In this document: positions 45,668 to 55,228 of the stretch, in pieces
Position numbering within the stretch: position 1 is the stretch's first letter
Layout of the letters: each line of letters begins with the position of its first letter
Assembly (NCBI GenBank): GCA_020630015.1
Contig: JAHDCF010000012.1
Location: 1-64,000, forward strand
Length of the DNA: 64,000 bases
Source: Planktomarina sp.
GTDB taxonomy: Bacteria; Pseudomonadota; Alphaproteobacteria; Rhodobacterales; Rhodobacteraceae
Reading direction: 5' to 3'
Position numbers and translations under genes: made by a program
The notes under the pieces: model-generated
What the model saw: the letters and a program-made list of their open reading frames with translations, nothing else
Told to the model about the DNA's origin: nothing
Database searches by the model: none

Positions 45668-46074
45668 GCCCGGTTCATCATCGCGACCACCCGCCGCATA
45701 TGCGGTTGATCGCGATGTTCAAACACATATATCCCCTGCCACGTGCCCAATTGCATCTTGCCCGATACCACCGGAATGGACAAAGACGTGGGCAATAAGG
45801 CCGCTTTGATATGTCCGGGCATATCATCAGGCCCTTCATAGGTGTGCTGCAAATACGTCATCGAGGGGTCCGTGGTGGGTGGCACCAACCGATGGAAAAA
45901 CGCGGCCAAATCGGTTTTCACCTCAGGATCGGCGTTTTCTTGGATCAACAAACTGGCCGATGTGTGTTGGATCATCAAGGTTAAAAGCCCCGTCCCAGAA
46001 ACCCAATGCCCCACGTCACGGGTGATTTCATATAAACCGGGTCCGCCTGTCGACACCTCGAAGATTGTGTTCAT
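45664..46074 (-). CDS. YjbQ/UPF0047 family protein
   Basis: Conserved protein of 136 residues with the UPF0047 pattern: LMIQHTSASLLIQENADPEV (two His/Glu conserved), DMPGHIKAALLPTSLSIPV, and LGTWQGIYVFEHRD at the end. Members have weak thiamine-phosphate synthase activity in some tests, but the true role is open. Its ATG overlaps the VOC stop by four bases. Confidence 0.92.
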   Translation of the reverse strand: MNTIFEVSTGGPGLYEITRDVGHWVSGTGLLTLMIQHTSASLLIQENADPEVKTDLAAFFHRLVPPTTDPSMTYLQHTYEGPDDMPGHIKAALLPTSLSIPVVSGKMQLGTWQGIYVFEHRDQPHMRRVVAMMNRA

Positions 46075-46445
46075 CTGTGTTGATCCACCATGATGACGTT
46101 GCCATCAGGATCATGCAAAATGAAATGCGCCGGGCCTTCTGAATTTGGATCGGCCTGGGCCACGTCAATATCAATCCCTTGGCCTTTCAGATCTTCTTGG
46201 ATTTTGCGCACATCATCAAAGGGATCGACATTTTGTGCATTGCTGTCCCAGCCGGGATTGAACGTCAGGATGTTATGATCAAACATGCCTTGGAACAGAC
46301 CGATGATCGTTTCACCCTGTTTCATAATCCGGTACATCTGCCCGGGTTGGGCCGACATGGCTTCGAACCCAAGTTTTTCGTAAAAGGCTTGGCTTACGGC
46401 AAGATCTTTCACCGCAAGGCTGAGAGAGAATTGTCCAAGGGTCAT
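46071..46445 (-). CDS. VOC family protein
   Basis: Vicinal-oxygen-chelate fold protein of 124 residues. LGQFSLSLAVKDLAVSQAFYEKLGF opens the first half, with SGFYIMK-like MYRIMKQGETIIGLF, and FILHDPDGNVIMVDQH ends the second half. The substrate is unknown. It is coupled to the YjbQ gene downstream by an ATGA overlap. Confidence 0.85.
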   Translation of the reverse strand: MTLGQFSLSLAVKDLAVSQAFYEKLGFEAMSAQPGQMYRIMKQGETIIGLFQGMFDHNILTFNPGWDSNAQNVDPFDDVRKIQEDLKGQGIDIDVAQADPNSEGPAHFILHDPDGNVIMVDQHR

Positions 46446-46640
46446 GATGTGTCCTTTCTGGTGTCACCGGATCATAAGCCACAGCCCCTGAAATCACCAA
46501 ACGCAGCCTGACCGCACGCCCCATTAACCGATCAATTTTCCCTCAATCAGTTCCCGAACCGATCCGCACTTTAATTAAGGTTCCGAAAACACACCGCACG
46601 CGCCGTTACCGGGGAATTTGAACGGGTTTCATGCGCCGTC

Positions 46641-46695
46641 GGTGTACGGCCTGTGTACAGGTTGTGCACAGGTTGTGCACAGCTATGGCACACCC
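46641..46695. repeat. Phased 11-bp tandem repeat array, intergenic
   Basis: Three adjacent 11-bp units, TGTGTACAGGT (46652-46662), TGTGCACAGGT (46663-46673) and TGTGCACAGCT (46674-46684), flanked by degenerate units at 46641-46651 and 46685-46695. Each core is or is close to the palindrome TGTGCACA. The 11-bp period is about one helical turn, so proteins would bind one face. The array lies 19 bases beyond the hlyU-like stop, in the 268-base gap that also leads into the VOC gene. Confidence 0.75.
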
Positions 46696-46713
46696 AAAAC
46701 GGGCGTTAACACT

Positions 46714-46992
46714 TTATCGAAACAGGCCATCACCCAATTGATCGATAACCATTTTGGACTTCATAATTGAGATTTTCTTGGCCTCTTCCAGATCCCCAAC
46801 CGTATCGGCACGGATCAAATGATGGGTCTTGGTTTCCCCATCAACAACCTTGGTGATGACCGCCCCAATACGATATCCGGCCCCTTCGCGGCCCGGCGAT
46901 GCTTCGATCGTGAACCCATCATAAGTTTCTGTTTCAGGTTCAGCTGGGGCGGAAGGTTTGGAAGAGCCGAAGAGTTTTGAAAGAAGAGACAT
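46714..46992 (-). CDS. HlyU-like regulator domain protein
   Basis: Small protein of 92 residues with the HlyU-family pattern (TYDGFTIEASPGREGAGYRI, VDGETKTHHLIRADT, and KSKMVIDQLGDGLF). In Vibrio, HlyU-type proteins influence virulence genes; the role here is unknown. ATG at 46992 gives MSLLSKLFGSSKP and is preferred to the frame open to 47289, which would read through the palindromic repeat. Confidence 0.88.
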   Translation of the reverse strand: MSLLSKLFGSSKPSAPAEPETETYDGFTIEASPGREGAGYRIGAVITKVVDGETKTHHLIRADTVGDLEEAKKISIMKSKMVIDQLGDGLFR

Positions 46993-47058
46993 GGGCGCGG
47001 TCTTTCGATTGTGCAGGTTCAACACGATGGTAACGCAATCCCGGAATTTTCCAAGTCC

Positions 47059-47126
47059 GTAGGGTGGGTGAAACCCACCGAAGGTTAAGTTGAAGGTTGG
47101 GAAAGGTGGGTTGTCACCCACCCTAC
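47059..47126. repeat. Imperfect 68-bp palindromic repeat element
   Basis: Left arm GTAGGGTGGGTG plus AAACCCACC (47059-47079) and right arm GGTGGGTTG plus CACCCACCCTAC (47105-47126). The outer 12 bases are a perfect inverted repeat and the inner nine match at eight. Each arm is itself a small GGTGGG/CCCACC hairpin. This looks like a REP/MITE-type element. The right arm touches the stop of the HEPN-like gene. Confidence 0.75.
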
Positions 47127-47698
47127 TAGTAGACTTCCCTGACTCTCTGACTTGAACCCAAAAGTGCAGACTGCGCAATTTCCGCGTCCGATTTATGCCA
47201 TTCAACCTGCTCATCGAATTTAGCTTTCGAGTAAAGATAGTCGCGGGTAGCAAAATGGGATTCTCGTAAACCGTGAATGCAGATATCATTCAACAAGCAA
47301 ATACTTGTAACAATCATTCCGTCAAATCGTGGGTACATTTCAATTTTGTCGGCAAAACTATGATGCGCAGTTGCATTGTTTCGACATGAAAGAACCTCAG
47401 AATGATTGGTCTCATAATCCATGCCAATATCCTTGGTGGCTTGTATCAGCTTACTTCGAATTTCATCGGCTCTTTCCGGAAATACATTGCTGTAATGAGA
47501 CGGATTGGTTTCCGGACTTCTGGCGCCAAAAACTTTGCACCAAGAAATTATTGACGCATCCATTGCTGCTGCTTGGCTTATCCGCAAGAAATTAGTCGAA
47601 GGATATAAACCGACGCTTTCGATGCCACGAGATAAAGACATGAAACGCAAACATTCCAACAACAGGTCTGCTAATGTCTCGCTAGGATGAGCGGGCAA
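47126..47698 (-). CDS. Hypothetical protein, probable HEPN/AbiU2-like
   Basis: Helical protein of 190 residues. It carries SCRNNATAHHSF, which fits the HEPN RNase motif R-x(4-6)-H with Arg106 and His112, and an upstream helix with DASIISWCKVFG, as in AbiU2-like proteins. HEPN proteins are often toxins or antiphage RNases. It begins two bases after the rpoD stop; TTG at 47698 is assumed, ATG at 47641 is possible. The codon choice looks more A/T-rich than in neighbours. A palindromic repeat lies at its 3' end. No antitoxin partner is seen next to it. Confidence 0.55.
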   Translation of the reverse strand: MPAHPSETLADLLLECLRFMSLSRGIESVGLYPSTNFLRISQAAAMDASIISWCKVFGARSPETNPSHYSNVFPERADEIRSKLIQATKDIGMDYETNHSEVLSCRNNATAHHSFADKIEMYPRFDGMIVTSICLLNDICIHGLRESHFATRDYLYSKAKFDEQVEWHKSDAEIAQSALLGSSQRVREVY

Positions 47699-47699
47699 C

Positions 47700-49676
47700 C
47701 TACTGATCCAAGAAAGACCTCAACTTGCGGGATCGACTTGGGTGCTTCAGCTTCCGCAGCGCTTTCGCTTCAATCTGGCGGATACGTTCGCGTGTCACGC
47801 TGAACTGTTGGCCCACTTCCTCCAACGTATGGTCGGTGTTCATGCCAATGCCAAAGCGCATGCGCAGAACGCGTTCTTCGCGTGGTGTCAGGCTGGCCAG
47901 AACGCGGGTGGTGGTTTCCTTCAGGTTTTCCTGAATGGCAGAATCCAGCGGCAGAACAGCGTTCTTATCTTCGATGAAATCGCCCAGCTGTGAATCTTCT
48001 TCATCGCCAATTGGTGTTTCAAGGCTGATCGGCTCTTTCGCGATCTTCATGACCTTGCGCACTTTTTCCAGTGGCATTTGCAGCTTGGCTGCCAATTCCT
48101 CTGGCGTCGCTTCGCGGCCAATCTCGTGCAGCATCTGACGACCGGTACGCACCAATTTGTTAATAGTTTCAATCATATGCACCGGAATACGGATCGTGCG
48201 GGCCTGATCGGCAATCGAACGTGTAATCGCCTGACGGATCCACCATGTGGCATAGGTGCTGAACTTATAACCCCGGCGGTATTCAAACTTATCAACCGCC
48301 TTCATCAGGCCGATGTTGCCTTCCTGAATAAGGTCAAGGAACTGCAAACCGCGGTTGGTGTATTTCTTGGCGATCGAAATCACGAGGCGCAGGTTCGCCT
48401 CAACCATTTCTTTCTTCGCTTGGCGCGCCTCTTTTTCCCCCTTTTGAACTTGGCCGACGATACGACGGAATTCCGGGATATCCAGACCAACGTATTGGCC
48501 CACTTGCGCCATATCCGCGCGCAGTTCTTCCACTTTATCGGTGCTGCGTTCGATGAAGGCTTTCCACCCCCGGCCGGGTTTTTCCGCCATTTCCGCCAGC
48601 CAGTTCGGATCCAATTCCCGACCACGGTATTCATCCACGAATTCGCGGCGGTTAATGCGGGCTTGGTCTGCCAATTTAACCATAGAGCTGTCGATCGACA
48701 TAATCCGGCGATTGATGCCATAAAGCTGATCAATCAAAGCTTCGATACGGTTGTTGTGCAGGTGCAATTCATTCACCAGCTCCACAATCTCGGAACGCAG
48801 TTTTTGGTATTTTTCTTCCGCCTTTTTGGAGAAGGATTCATCCTCGTTCAACGTGGCTGAAATACGTTCATCCTGCATTTCAGACAGCAAAGAATAATCA
48901 TGGGCGATCACTTCCAACGTTTCCAAAACGCGTGGCTTCAACGCAGCTTCCATTGCGGCCAGTGACATGTTCGCCGCTTCGTCTTCATCGTCGTCGTCAT
49001 CTTGGATGATCGGGTTGCCGTCTGCGTCTAATTCTTGTGTTTCTTCTTTTTTCGGGGCTTCAACGCCGGGCGCGGCCACGACGGGTTCTTCCTCATCTTC
49101 CCCCATCTGGCGACCAAAAGTGGTTTCAAGGTCGATCACATCGCGCAACAAAATGTCTTCGTTCAACAGTTCGTCACGCCAAATGGTGATCGCTTGAAAC
49201 GTCAGCGGGCTTTCGCAAAGGCCCATGATCATGGTGTTTCGCCCTGCCTCGATCCGTTTGGCGATGGCGATCTCACCCTCACGTGACAGAAGTTCAACAG
49301 ACCCCATTTCACGCAGATACATGCGCACCGGATCATCGGTACGATCCAGCTTTTCTTGCTCTGCATTTGCAAGGGCAACTTCACGGGCTTGTTGGGTGGT
49401 TACCAGATCAGTGGCGTGCTTTTGCATTTCCTCTTCATCGACATCATCGTCTTCGGTGACTTGGATGCCCATTTCAGACAGCATCGACATCACATCTTCG
49501 ATTTGGTCAGATGAGACCTGATCGGGCGGCAAAGCCGCGTTCAGTTGATCATATGTGATATAGCCACGCTCGCGCGCCTCTGAGATCATCTTTTTGATCG
49601 CAGCTTGACTGGTATCAGTCATCGCATCGGCTGAGGCATCGTCCTTGTTGCGATCGTCATTGTCCTTAGCGGCCAT
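47700..49676 (-). CDS. rpoD: Housekeeping RNA polymerase sigma factor RpoD
   Basis: Primary sigma-70 factor of 658 residues. An acidic region 1.1 ([18 protein letters not shown]), region 1.2 with [16 protein letters not shown], region 2.4 with [20 protein letters not shown] and region 4.2 with [17 protein letters not shown] are present. A long acidic insertion separates regions 1.2 and 2. It follows dnaG on the same strand, 133 bases away, as in many proteobacteria. Confidence 0.98.
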   Translation of the reverse strand: MAAKDNDDRNKDDASADAMTDTSQAAIKKMISEARERGYITYDQLNAALPPDQVSSDQIEDVMSMLSEMGIQVTEDDDVDEEEMQKHATDLVTTQQAREVALANAEQEKLDRTDDPVRMYLREMGSVELLSREGEIAIAKRIEAGRNTMIMGLCESPLTFQAITIWRDELLNEDILLRDVIDLETTFGRQMGEDEEEPVVAAPGVEAPKKEETQELDADGNPIIQDDDDDEDEAANMSLAAMEAALKPRVLETLEVIAHDYSLLSEMQDERISATLNEDESFSKKAEEKYQKLRSEIVELVNELHLHNNRIEALIDQLYGINRRIMSIDSSMVKLADQARINRREFVDEYRGRELDPNWLAEMAEKPGRGWKAFIERSTDKVEELRADMAQVGQYVGLDIPEFRRIVGQVQKGEKEARQAKKEMVEANLRLVISIAKKYTNRGLQFLDLIQEGNIGLMKAVDKFEYRRGYKFSTYATWWIRQAITRSIADQARTIRIPVHMIETINKLVRTGRQMLHEIGREATPEELAAKLQMPLEKVRKVMKIAKEPISLETPIGDEEDSQLGDFIEDKNAVLPLDSAIQENLKETTTRVLASLTPREERVLRMRFGIGMNTDHTLEEVGQQFSVTRERIRQIEAKALRKLKHPSRSRKLRSFLDQ

Positions 49677-49721
49677 GGCGCGGGCTCCTTACATGGGGGC
49701 TGCAATCTAATTTGGTTGGAC

Positions 49722-49767
49722 GAATCACCACTGCCGTAAGTGATTCGTTTTTACAATAACCTGATTC
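49722..49767. promoter_or_regulatory. Cluster of three GANTC sites and dyad upstream of rpoD
   Basis: GAATC at 49722, GATTC at 49742 and GATTC at 49763 are CcrM methylation targets within 46 bases. CGAATCAC/GTGATTCG (49721-49747) is a perfect eight-base dyad, and TGATTCGTTT occurs twice. The site lies in the rpoD-dnaG gap, about 45 bases before the rpoD start. Confidence 0.5.
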
Positions 49768-49809
49768 GTTTAGGATTTCCCAGCCTTGGGCGCCATCCAA
49801 ATGCAGTTG

Positions 49810-51738
49810 TTATCGCTTGGTCTTAGAGAAATCGATCTGACCAAGCAGATTTTCAAGGGCTTGGCGTTCATCAACGTTTATTTTTACACCATTTTTTGCG
49901 GTGGCGAATTCGGTTTTATCCTCTTCCCCTCCTCGTTCGGCGTCTTCTCGGCTTTTGGCCAATTGCTCCAAACGCCAGGTCAGCCCTTCGTCAGCGGTGT
50001 CATCGAAATCGTCCAATGCGTCTTGCAAGCCATGAAGGCCGGCTTGCTGAACTTTGTGCTGATTCAAATCATGTTGAAGGCATTCACGAACCAATTCTTT
50101 GTGCCCAGCTTGGCGCACGGAAGGGGCCACCTTCACAACGTGACGGTTTAACAATGCAGTCACAAATTCACTTCCAAAACCGGCTTCTGTCGCCTCTCTG
50201 AGGTCTGAGGGTTCTCCAATATACGACATGAAGAAACCCTGCAGACGGCTGTGATCAGGGGTGTGGCATTCCAACCCTTCCAGCTCGGGTAGAAACTCCT
50301 CTAAAACCCAAGGGTTGGTTAAAACCGTCGCTAAGATGACGGCTTCGCGAATGTCTTCTTTGGCAACATCTGCACGCGCGATGGGGGATGATTTGGTACC
50401 CGTCGTCGGTGCTGAATTGCGATTACCGCCAGCGTTCCAATTAGAGGTGCGTTTCGGTCGAAACAGGTTCCATCGCAACGATTTAATTTCATCACCGTAA
50501 TGTCGACGAATGGACGCATCTTTGATGGTTTTCAAACGTTCTCGTAGCGATTTATCCAACGCCGCCTTACGTTCTGGGCTGTCAAAATTTTTGCCATCAG
50601 TTTCACGTCGCCACAAAAGTTGCACCATGGGGATCGCTTCAGAAAGTGTATCGCGCATACCTGATTTACCATTTGCACGAATTACATCATCCGGGTCTTG
50701 ACCATCAGGCATGATGGCAAACCGTAGCGACTTCCCAGCCTCCAGCATTGGCAACGCCAGATCGATCAATCTGTTTGCGGCTCTCAGCCCGGCGGTATCA
50801 CCATCCAATGCGATTATCGGCTCATCCGCGATGCGCCACATCAACTGCAATTGGTTTTCCGTGATTGCCGTCCCCAACGGCGCGACTGCCGCACCAAATC
50901 CAGCAAGTGACAGGGCAATCACATCCATATATCCTTCGGCCACAATCAACGAATGGCCTTTTCCCACCGCTTCGCGCGCAGGGGCAAAATTGTAAAGCGA
51001 TCGACCTTTATCAAACAATTCGGTTTCAGGTGAATTCAAATACTTCGCGTTATCATTGGGATCCATTGCGCGCCCACCAAAGGCGATCGCACGGCCACGT
51101 CCATCCCGAATGGGGAACATGATGCGATTTCGAAATGTATCATAGGGCTTGTTGCCTTTGTTTGATGGCTTTGCCAGACCCGCCGCCAAAATCAGATCTT
51201 CCGAGACACCTTTCCCAGTCAGATAATCCCACAAGCCTTGCCACGCGTCGGGTGCGAAACCAATTTCGAAAAGATTACATTTCGCTTCATCCAATCCACG
51301 ACCAGCAAGATATGAACGGGCATCTGCACCTGAATTTGTTTGCAGCTGCATTTTGAAAAAATTGACAGCCTGTTCCATCACATCAACCAATTGCGATCGT
51401 CGATCTGCTTTTTCTCTGGCTTTGGGATCTCTGGCCGGCATTTGCATCCCTGCCTCGGTGGCAAGAATTTCTACGGCTTCCATAAAGCTGACGTTTTCGG
51501 TTTCTTTGATAAAACCCAAGGCATCACCTTTCGCATGGCATCCAAAACAATAATAATACCCTTTTCGATCATCCACGTGAAAGCTGGCCGTCTTTTCTTG
51601 GTGAAATGGGCACGGCGCCCACATATCACCTTTTCCTTGGTTGGATTTGCGGCTGTCCCACATAACTTTGCGCCCAACCACCTGCGCGATGGATGTGCGT
51701 GTTCTGAGCTCATCAAGAAAACCCGGTGGAAGTGACAT
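49810..51738 (-). CDS. dnaG: DNA primase
   Basis: Primase of 642 residues that makes RNA primers at the replication fork. The N-terminal zinc finger has CPFHQEKTASFHV and YYYCFGCHAKGD. The TOPRIM domain has VAEGYMDVIALSLAG and ALDGDTAGLRAA, and the C-terminal helicase-binding domain follows. The zinc finger Cys/His set is complete. It is read before rpoD on the same strand. Confidence 0.97.
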   Translation of the reverse strand: MSLPPGFLDELRTRTSIAQVVGRKVMWDSRKSNQGKGDMWAPCPFHQEKTASFHVDDRKGYYYCFGCHAKGDALGFIKETENVSFMEAVEILATEAGMQMPARDPKAREKADRRSQLVDVMEQAVNFFKMQLQTNSGADARSYLAGRGLDEAKCNLFEIGFAPDAWQGLWDYLTGKGVSEDLILAAGLAKPSNKGNKPYDTFRNRIMFPIRDGRGRAIAFGGRAMDPNDNAKYLNSPETELFDKGRSLYNFAPAREAVGKGHSLIVAEGYMDVIALSLAGFGAAVAPLGTAITENQLQLMWRIADEPIIALDGDTAGLRAANRLIDLALPMLEAGKSLRFAIMPDGQDPDDVIRANGKSGMRDTLSEAIPMVQLLWRRETDGKNFDSPERKAALDKSLRERLKTIKDASIRRHYGDEIKSLRWNLFRPKRTSNWNAGGNRNSAPTTGTKSSPIARADVAKEDIREAVILATVLTNPWVLEEFLPELEGLECHTPDHSRLQGFFMSYIGEPSDLREATEAGFGSEFVTALLNRHVVKVAPSVRQAGHKELVRECLQHDLNQHKVQQAGLHGLQDALDDFDDTADEGLTWRLEQLAKSREDAERGGEEDKTEFATAKNGVKINVDERQALENLLGQIDFSKTKR

Positions 51739-51747
51739 GACTTTATA

Positions 51748-52305
51748 TTAGTCACTCTCTTCCAAAGCTGCCACTGATTCCATGGCGACTTGCAGTTTGT
51801 GAACCAAAGTTCCGGCCATCGATCTGAAAACCATTATACGATACGCATCCTCATCTGGACGCCAAATCGCACCCGCCATATGTGCAACTTCACAGCGGGC
51901 AAAGCTTCCGACTGGAAAGGTCTCAGATCGAAGATCCATTAAAATCAAGCGCGCCAAAACGAACCGAGCGTTTTTTCCACGAACATCAAGAACAGCCCAA
52001 CCATCCGTTTGTTCAGTGACAGAGCAATGTTTTGCCATTGCCGCCGATGGCGCACCTGACATGATCAAATAATGCGCGTGATCAAACCTGGTAAGAGTTT
52101 GCCCGATCGAGTTTGAAATCATCTGACGTGGTTGAGGGACATCAGATTTGAAATCCTTTTTCACTGCTTTAACAAAACCGGCCATCGAGGACTTCGAAGG
52201 CGCCATCAGATGCAAACTCAAATCTTTCACTTCCGTCACATCCACATCACCAATCGAAAAAGGAAGTAAGCCATCAAAGGGGCTTTTTTCGGATAATTCA
52301 ACCAC
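51748..52305 (-). CDS. soxG: Sarcosine oxidase, gamma subunit
   Basis: Small subunit of heterotetrameric sarcosine oxidase (185 residues). It matches the family in CSVTEQTDGWAVLDVRGKNA and LPVGSFARCE-like FPVGSFARCEVAHMAG, a GcvT-like fold that contacts the alpha subunit. GTG at 52305 is preferred: it follows AGAGGGG and gives MVELSEKSPF. The frame opens with TTG at 52329. Either start overlaps the end of soxA. Confidence 0.88.
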   Translation of the reverse strand: MVELSEKSPFDGLLPFSIGDVDVTEVKDLSLHLMAPSKSSMAGFVKAVKKDFKSDVPQPRQMISNSIGQTLTRFDHAHYLIMSGAPSAAMAKHCSVTEQTDGWAVLDVRGKNARFVLARLILMDLRSETFPVGSFARCEVAHMAGAIWRPDEDAYRIMVFRSMAGTLVHKLQVAMESVAALEESD

Positions 52306-55228
52306 GAAGCCGCCCCCCCTCTGGATCAAAGAAAACGGGGTCGCAAACCTCTAAGGCTGCGCGAACACCGCTGAGGTGGTCCACCATGTTCACGATTTCC
52401 CCAATGCGAGCGCGACCATTCTTCAACATCCCCAAACCAAGGTTGACTTCCAATGTCGGCGAATACCCTACGGAAGAAATATGCCCCTGATCATTTACGC
52501 GATTTATGGCATCACCCTCTGTGAACATATGGGCACCGGCAACGATTTGCTTTACAGCACCTGCAGGCTTTAGTCCGACCAGTTGTAAGCGGTGGGGCCC
52601 ATTCAAACCGGGGCGATTTGACATGGTTTTGCCGATGCAATCTTTCTCATCCGAAATCATACGCGCCAGGCCCAAATCGTTTGCCGTTACCCGACCATCA
52701 ATTTCGGCGTGGGTTATGAATCCCTTTTCAATCCGCAAAACATTCAATGCCTCTAACCCATACGGGCCGCCTTTCAATCGATCGGCCTGTTCCAGAAGCA
52801 AATCGAACAAAGAGGCACCGAACCGTGCCGGAACAGCGATTTCATACGCGTGTTCACCGGAAAAACTGATGCGGAACAATCGCCCAGCGACACCTGCAAC
52901 CGCGATGTCCATACACCCCATATATTTCAGGTCTTTGTCACCGATTGATCTGTCCAAAATACAATTCAACAGATCGCGGCTACTGGGCCCCGCCACCGCA
53001 AACTGCGCCCAATGTTCCGTTACTGAAGAAAAGCTAAGGTCGAAATCCGGTCGCAAACACTGATGAACAAATTCGAGATGTCGCATGACTTGGCCTGCGG
53101 CAGCTGTTGTTGTGGTCATCAAAAAATGGTTAGGGCCAAGCCTTGCGCAGGTACCATCATCCATCACAAAGCCATCTTCGCGCAGCATCAAACCATATCG
53201 CACACGCCCTTCACCCAGCGTGGACATTTTGTTGGTATAAACAAAATCCAAAAATGCTGCTGCATCGGGGCCTTTCACGTCGATTTTTCCCAAAGTGGAA
53301 ACGTCGCAAACACCCACGGCATTTCGAACCATGGCCACCTCGCGGTCGCAGCTATCTCGCCAAGTGCGTTCGCCGTTTTGGGGGTAATAACTTGGACGGT
53401 ACCAAAGACCCGCTTCAATGTTGGGAGCCTGAAGGTCTTGGGATGTTTGGTGGCTGGTCAACTTGCGCTGCGGGGCAAACCCCATTCCATGCGCCCCTGC
53501 CCCCAACGCAGTAAGACTGACGGGTGTATAGGGCGGGCGAAACGTGGTTGTTCCTGTTTGCGGAATTCCGCGACCAGTGGCATCAGCCAACACGGCCAAA
53601 GCCAAAACATTTGAAGATTTGCCCTGATCGGTGGCCATTCCTTGGGTTGTATACCGCTTCATATGTTCGACCGACCGGAAGTTTTCTTGTGCTGCCTGAC
53701 GCACATCTTTGGTTGTTACGTCATTTTGGAAATCCAGCCATGCCCGTCCAATCCCATGAACCTCCCACTTTGGAGAGACGATTGTGGGTTCATCTTCTGC
53801 ATCGGGTATATCAATGGCCACCGGCGATTTCCCCAATTCTGAAACTACTTGATTTGCGATTGATGCCGCCTCACCCAAAATTTTAGATGTTGAAAATGTT
53901 CCATTGGCTGCCCCTGCCGCGATCAAACCCGGAACTGAATTGGGCGTTGGAACAAAACTTGAAATCTCATCATTCCAAGTTGGTCGGCCATTCATGTGAC
54001 ACGTCAAATGCACAGTTGGGTTCCAGCCGCCGGAAACAGCCAAACAATCGCATCCAACGGTTTTGGTCTTCCCTTCATGCCGGAATGTGACCGATTTCAG
54101 CCCCAATCGGCCAGATGTGCCAATCACCTCTGCCCCTGCGATTACAGAAAAAGGTGTTGTGCCTTTCCGGTTTTCCCTCGTATCCAAAACGGTTACATCG
54201 ATGCCTGCTGTATGCAGATCATGTGCCGTTTTGTGCGCGTCATCATTGTTGGCAAAAACAATCGTTTTTTGCCCCGCCGCCACACCATATTGGTTCAGGT
54301 AGCCTCGTACAGCGCCCGCCATCATGACGCCTGGACGATCATTGTCTGGAAAAGCAATATGCCGTTCCAGCGCGCCTGCACATAATATCGCACGGTCGCA
54401 AGCAATTCTCCAAAATGTTTCGACGGGAAGGTCTGAAGACGGCTCTGCAAGGTGATCCGATTGCCTTTGCAGCGCCCCATAAACACCGCCGTCATATGCG
54501 CCGGTAACCGTCGTTCTGGGCATAACGGTCACATTGGGCATCTGGCCCAATTGTTCGATCATTTGCACCGCCCATTGCGCACCGCATTTCCCATCAATCT
54601 GCGCCTGATCGTTTAACAGTCGGCCGCCAAATCTGACTGCATCATCCGCGATGATTACATCCAATCCGGATAAGGCCGCCACATGAGCCGCCATTAAACC
54701 AGCTGGGCCCCCACCAATGACCAAAACATCGCAATGACAATTGGCCTTTTCATACCTTTCACCATCATAGGTATGATCAAGTGCGCCCAATCCCGCGGCC
54801 CGTCGAATGAATGGTTCATATACGCGCTCCCAAAGCGCGCGCGGCCACATAAAAGTTTTGTAATAAAACCCTGCACCCAAAAAAGCAGACAACCGATCGT
54901 TGATGGCCATGGCATCGAATTTCAACGAAGGAAAAGCATTTTGACTGTGCGCAACCAATCCGTTGTACAAAGGTTGGGTGGTGGCCCGTACATTTGGGGT
55001 TTGGGCCAGTCCCCTCTTTATGGTGACAAGCGCATTTGGTTCTTCGGCCCCTTGTGTCACAATTCCCCGGGGACGGTGATACTTAAAAGACCGCCCGACC
55101 AAACGCTCGTCATTCGCCAAAAGTGCGGATGCCACTGTATCACCGGCAAAACCCGTGAAAGACCGGCCATCAAATTGAAATGTGAGTGGGGTTGAACGGT
55201 CTATTCTGCCTTTTCCTTCAACCCTCAT
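52298..55228 (-). CDS. soxA: Sarcosine oxidase, alpha subunit
   Basis: Large subunit of 976 residues. The N-terminal part resembles a 2Fe-2S-like fold (TPLTFQFDGRSFTGFAGDTV), then an NAD-binding Rossmann domain (VLVIGGGPAGLMAAHVAALS), and a C-terminal GcvT-like tetrahydrofolate-binding region (YGLMLREDGFVMDDGTCARL). It receives the methyl group from sarcosine as 5,10-methylene-THF. ATG at 55228 overlaps the soxD stop (ATGA). This gene set is typical of marine roseobacters that degrade glycine betaine. Confidence 0.94.
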   Translation of the reverse strand: MRVEGKGRIDRSTPLTFQFDGRSFTGFAGDTVASALLANDERLVGRSFKYHRPRGIVTQGAEEPNALVTIKRGLAQTPNVRATTQPLYNGLVAHSQNAFPSLKFDAMAINDRLSAFLGAGFYYKTFMWPRALWERVYEPFIRRAAGLGALDHTYDGERYEKANCHCDVLVIGGGPAGLMAAHVAALSGLDVIIADDAVRFGGRLLNDQAQIDGKCGAQWAVQMIEQLGQMPNVTVMPRTTVTGAYDGGVYGALQRQSDHLAEPSSDLPVETFWRIACDRAILCAGALERHIAFPDNDRPGVMMAGAVRGYLNQYGVAAGQKTIVFANNDDAHKTAHDLHTAGIDVTVLDTRENRKGTTPFSVIAGAEVIGTSGRLGLKSVTFRHEGKTKTVGCDCLAVSGGWNPTVHLTCHMNGRPTWNDEISSFVPTPNSVPGLIAAGAANGTFSTSKILGEAASIANQVVSELGKSPVAIDIPDAEDEPTIVSPKWEVHGIGRAWLDFQNDVTTKDVRQAAQENFRSVEHMKRYTTQGMATDQGKSSNVLALAVLADATGRGIPQTGTTTFRPPYTPVSLTALGAGAHGMGFAPQRKLTSHQTSQDLQAPNIEAGLWYRPSYYPQNGERTWRDSCDREVAMVRNAVGVCDVSTLGKIDVKGPDAAAFLDFVYTNKMSTLGEGRVRYGLMLREDGFVMDDGTCARLGPNHFLMTTTTAAAGQVMRHLEFVHQCLRPDFDLSFSSVTEHWAQFAVAGPSSRDLLNCILDRSIGDKDLKYMGCMDIAVAGVAGRLFRISFSGEHAYEIAVPARFGASLFDLLLEQADRLKGGPYGLEALNVLRIEKGFITHAEIDGRVTANDLGLARMISDEKDCIGKTMSNRPGLNGPHRLQLVGLKPAGAVKQIVAGAHMFTEGDAINRVNDQGHISSVGYSPTLEVNLGLGMLKNGRARIGEIVNMVDHLSGVRAALEVCDPVFFDPEGGRLRG

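Noticed and set aside
46641-46695. Short CRISPR array
   Set aside because: Units are 11 bp and contiguous with no spacers; no cas genes are near.
44761-46700. Chromosomal replication origin from the DnaA box and TGTGCACA repeats
   Set aside because: Only one exact DnaA box exists, the repeats differ from the consensus, and no origin-type neighbours are present.
49721-49752. Rho-independent terminator (dyad followed by TTTTT on the plus strand)
   Set aside because: No plus-strand gene precedes it; the dyad is better seen as a regulatory site for rpoD on the minus strand.
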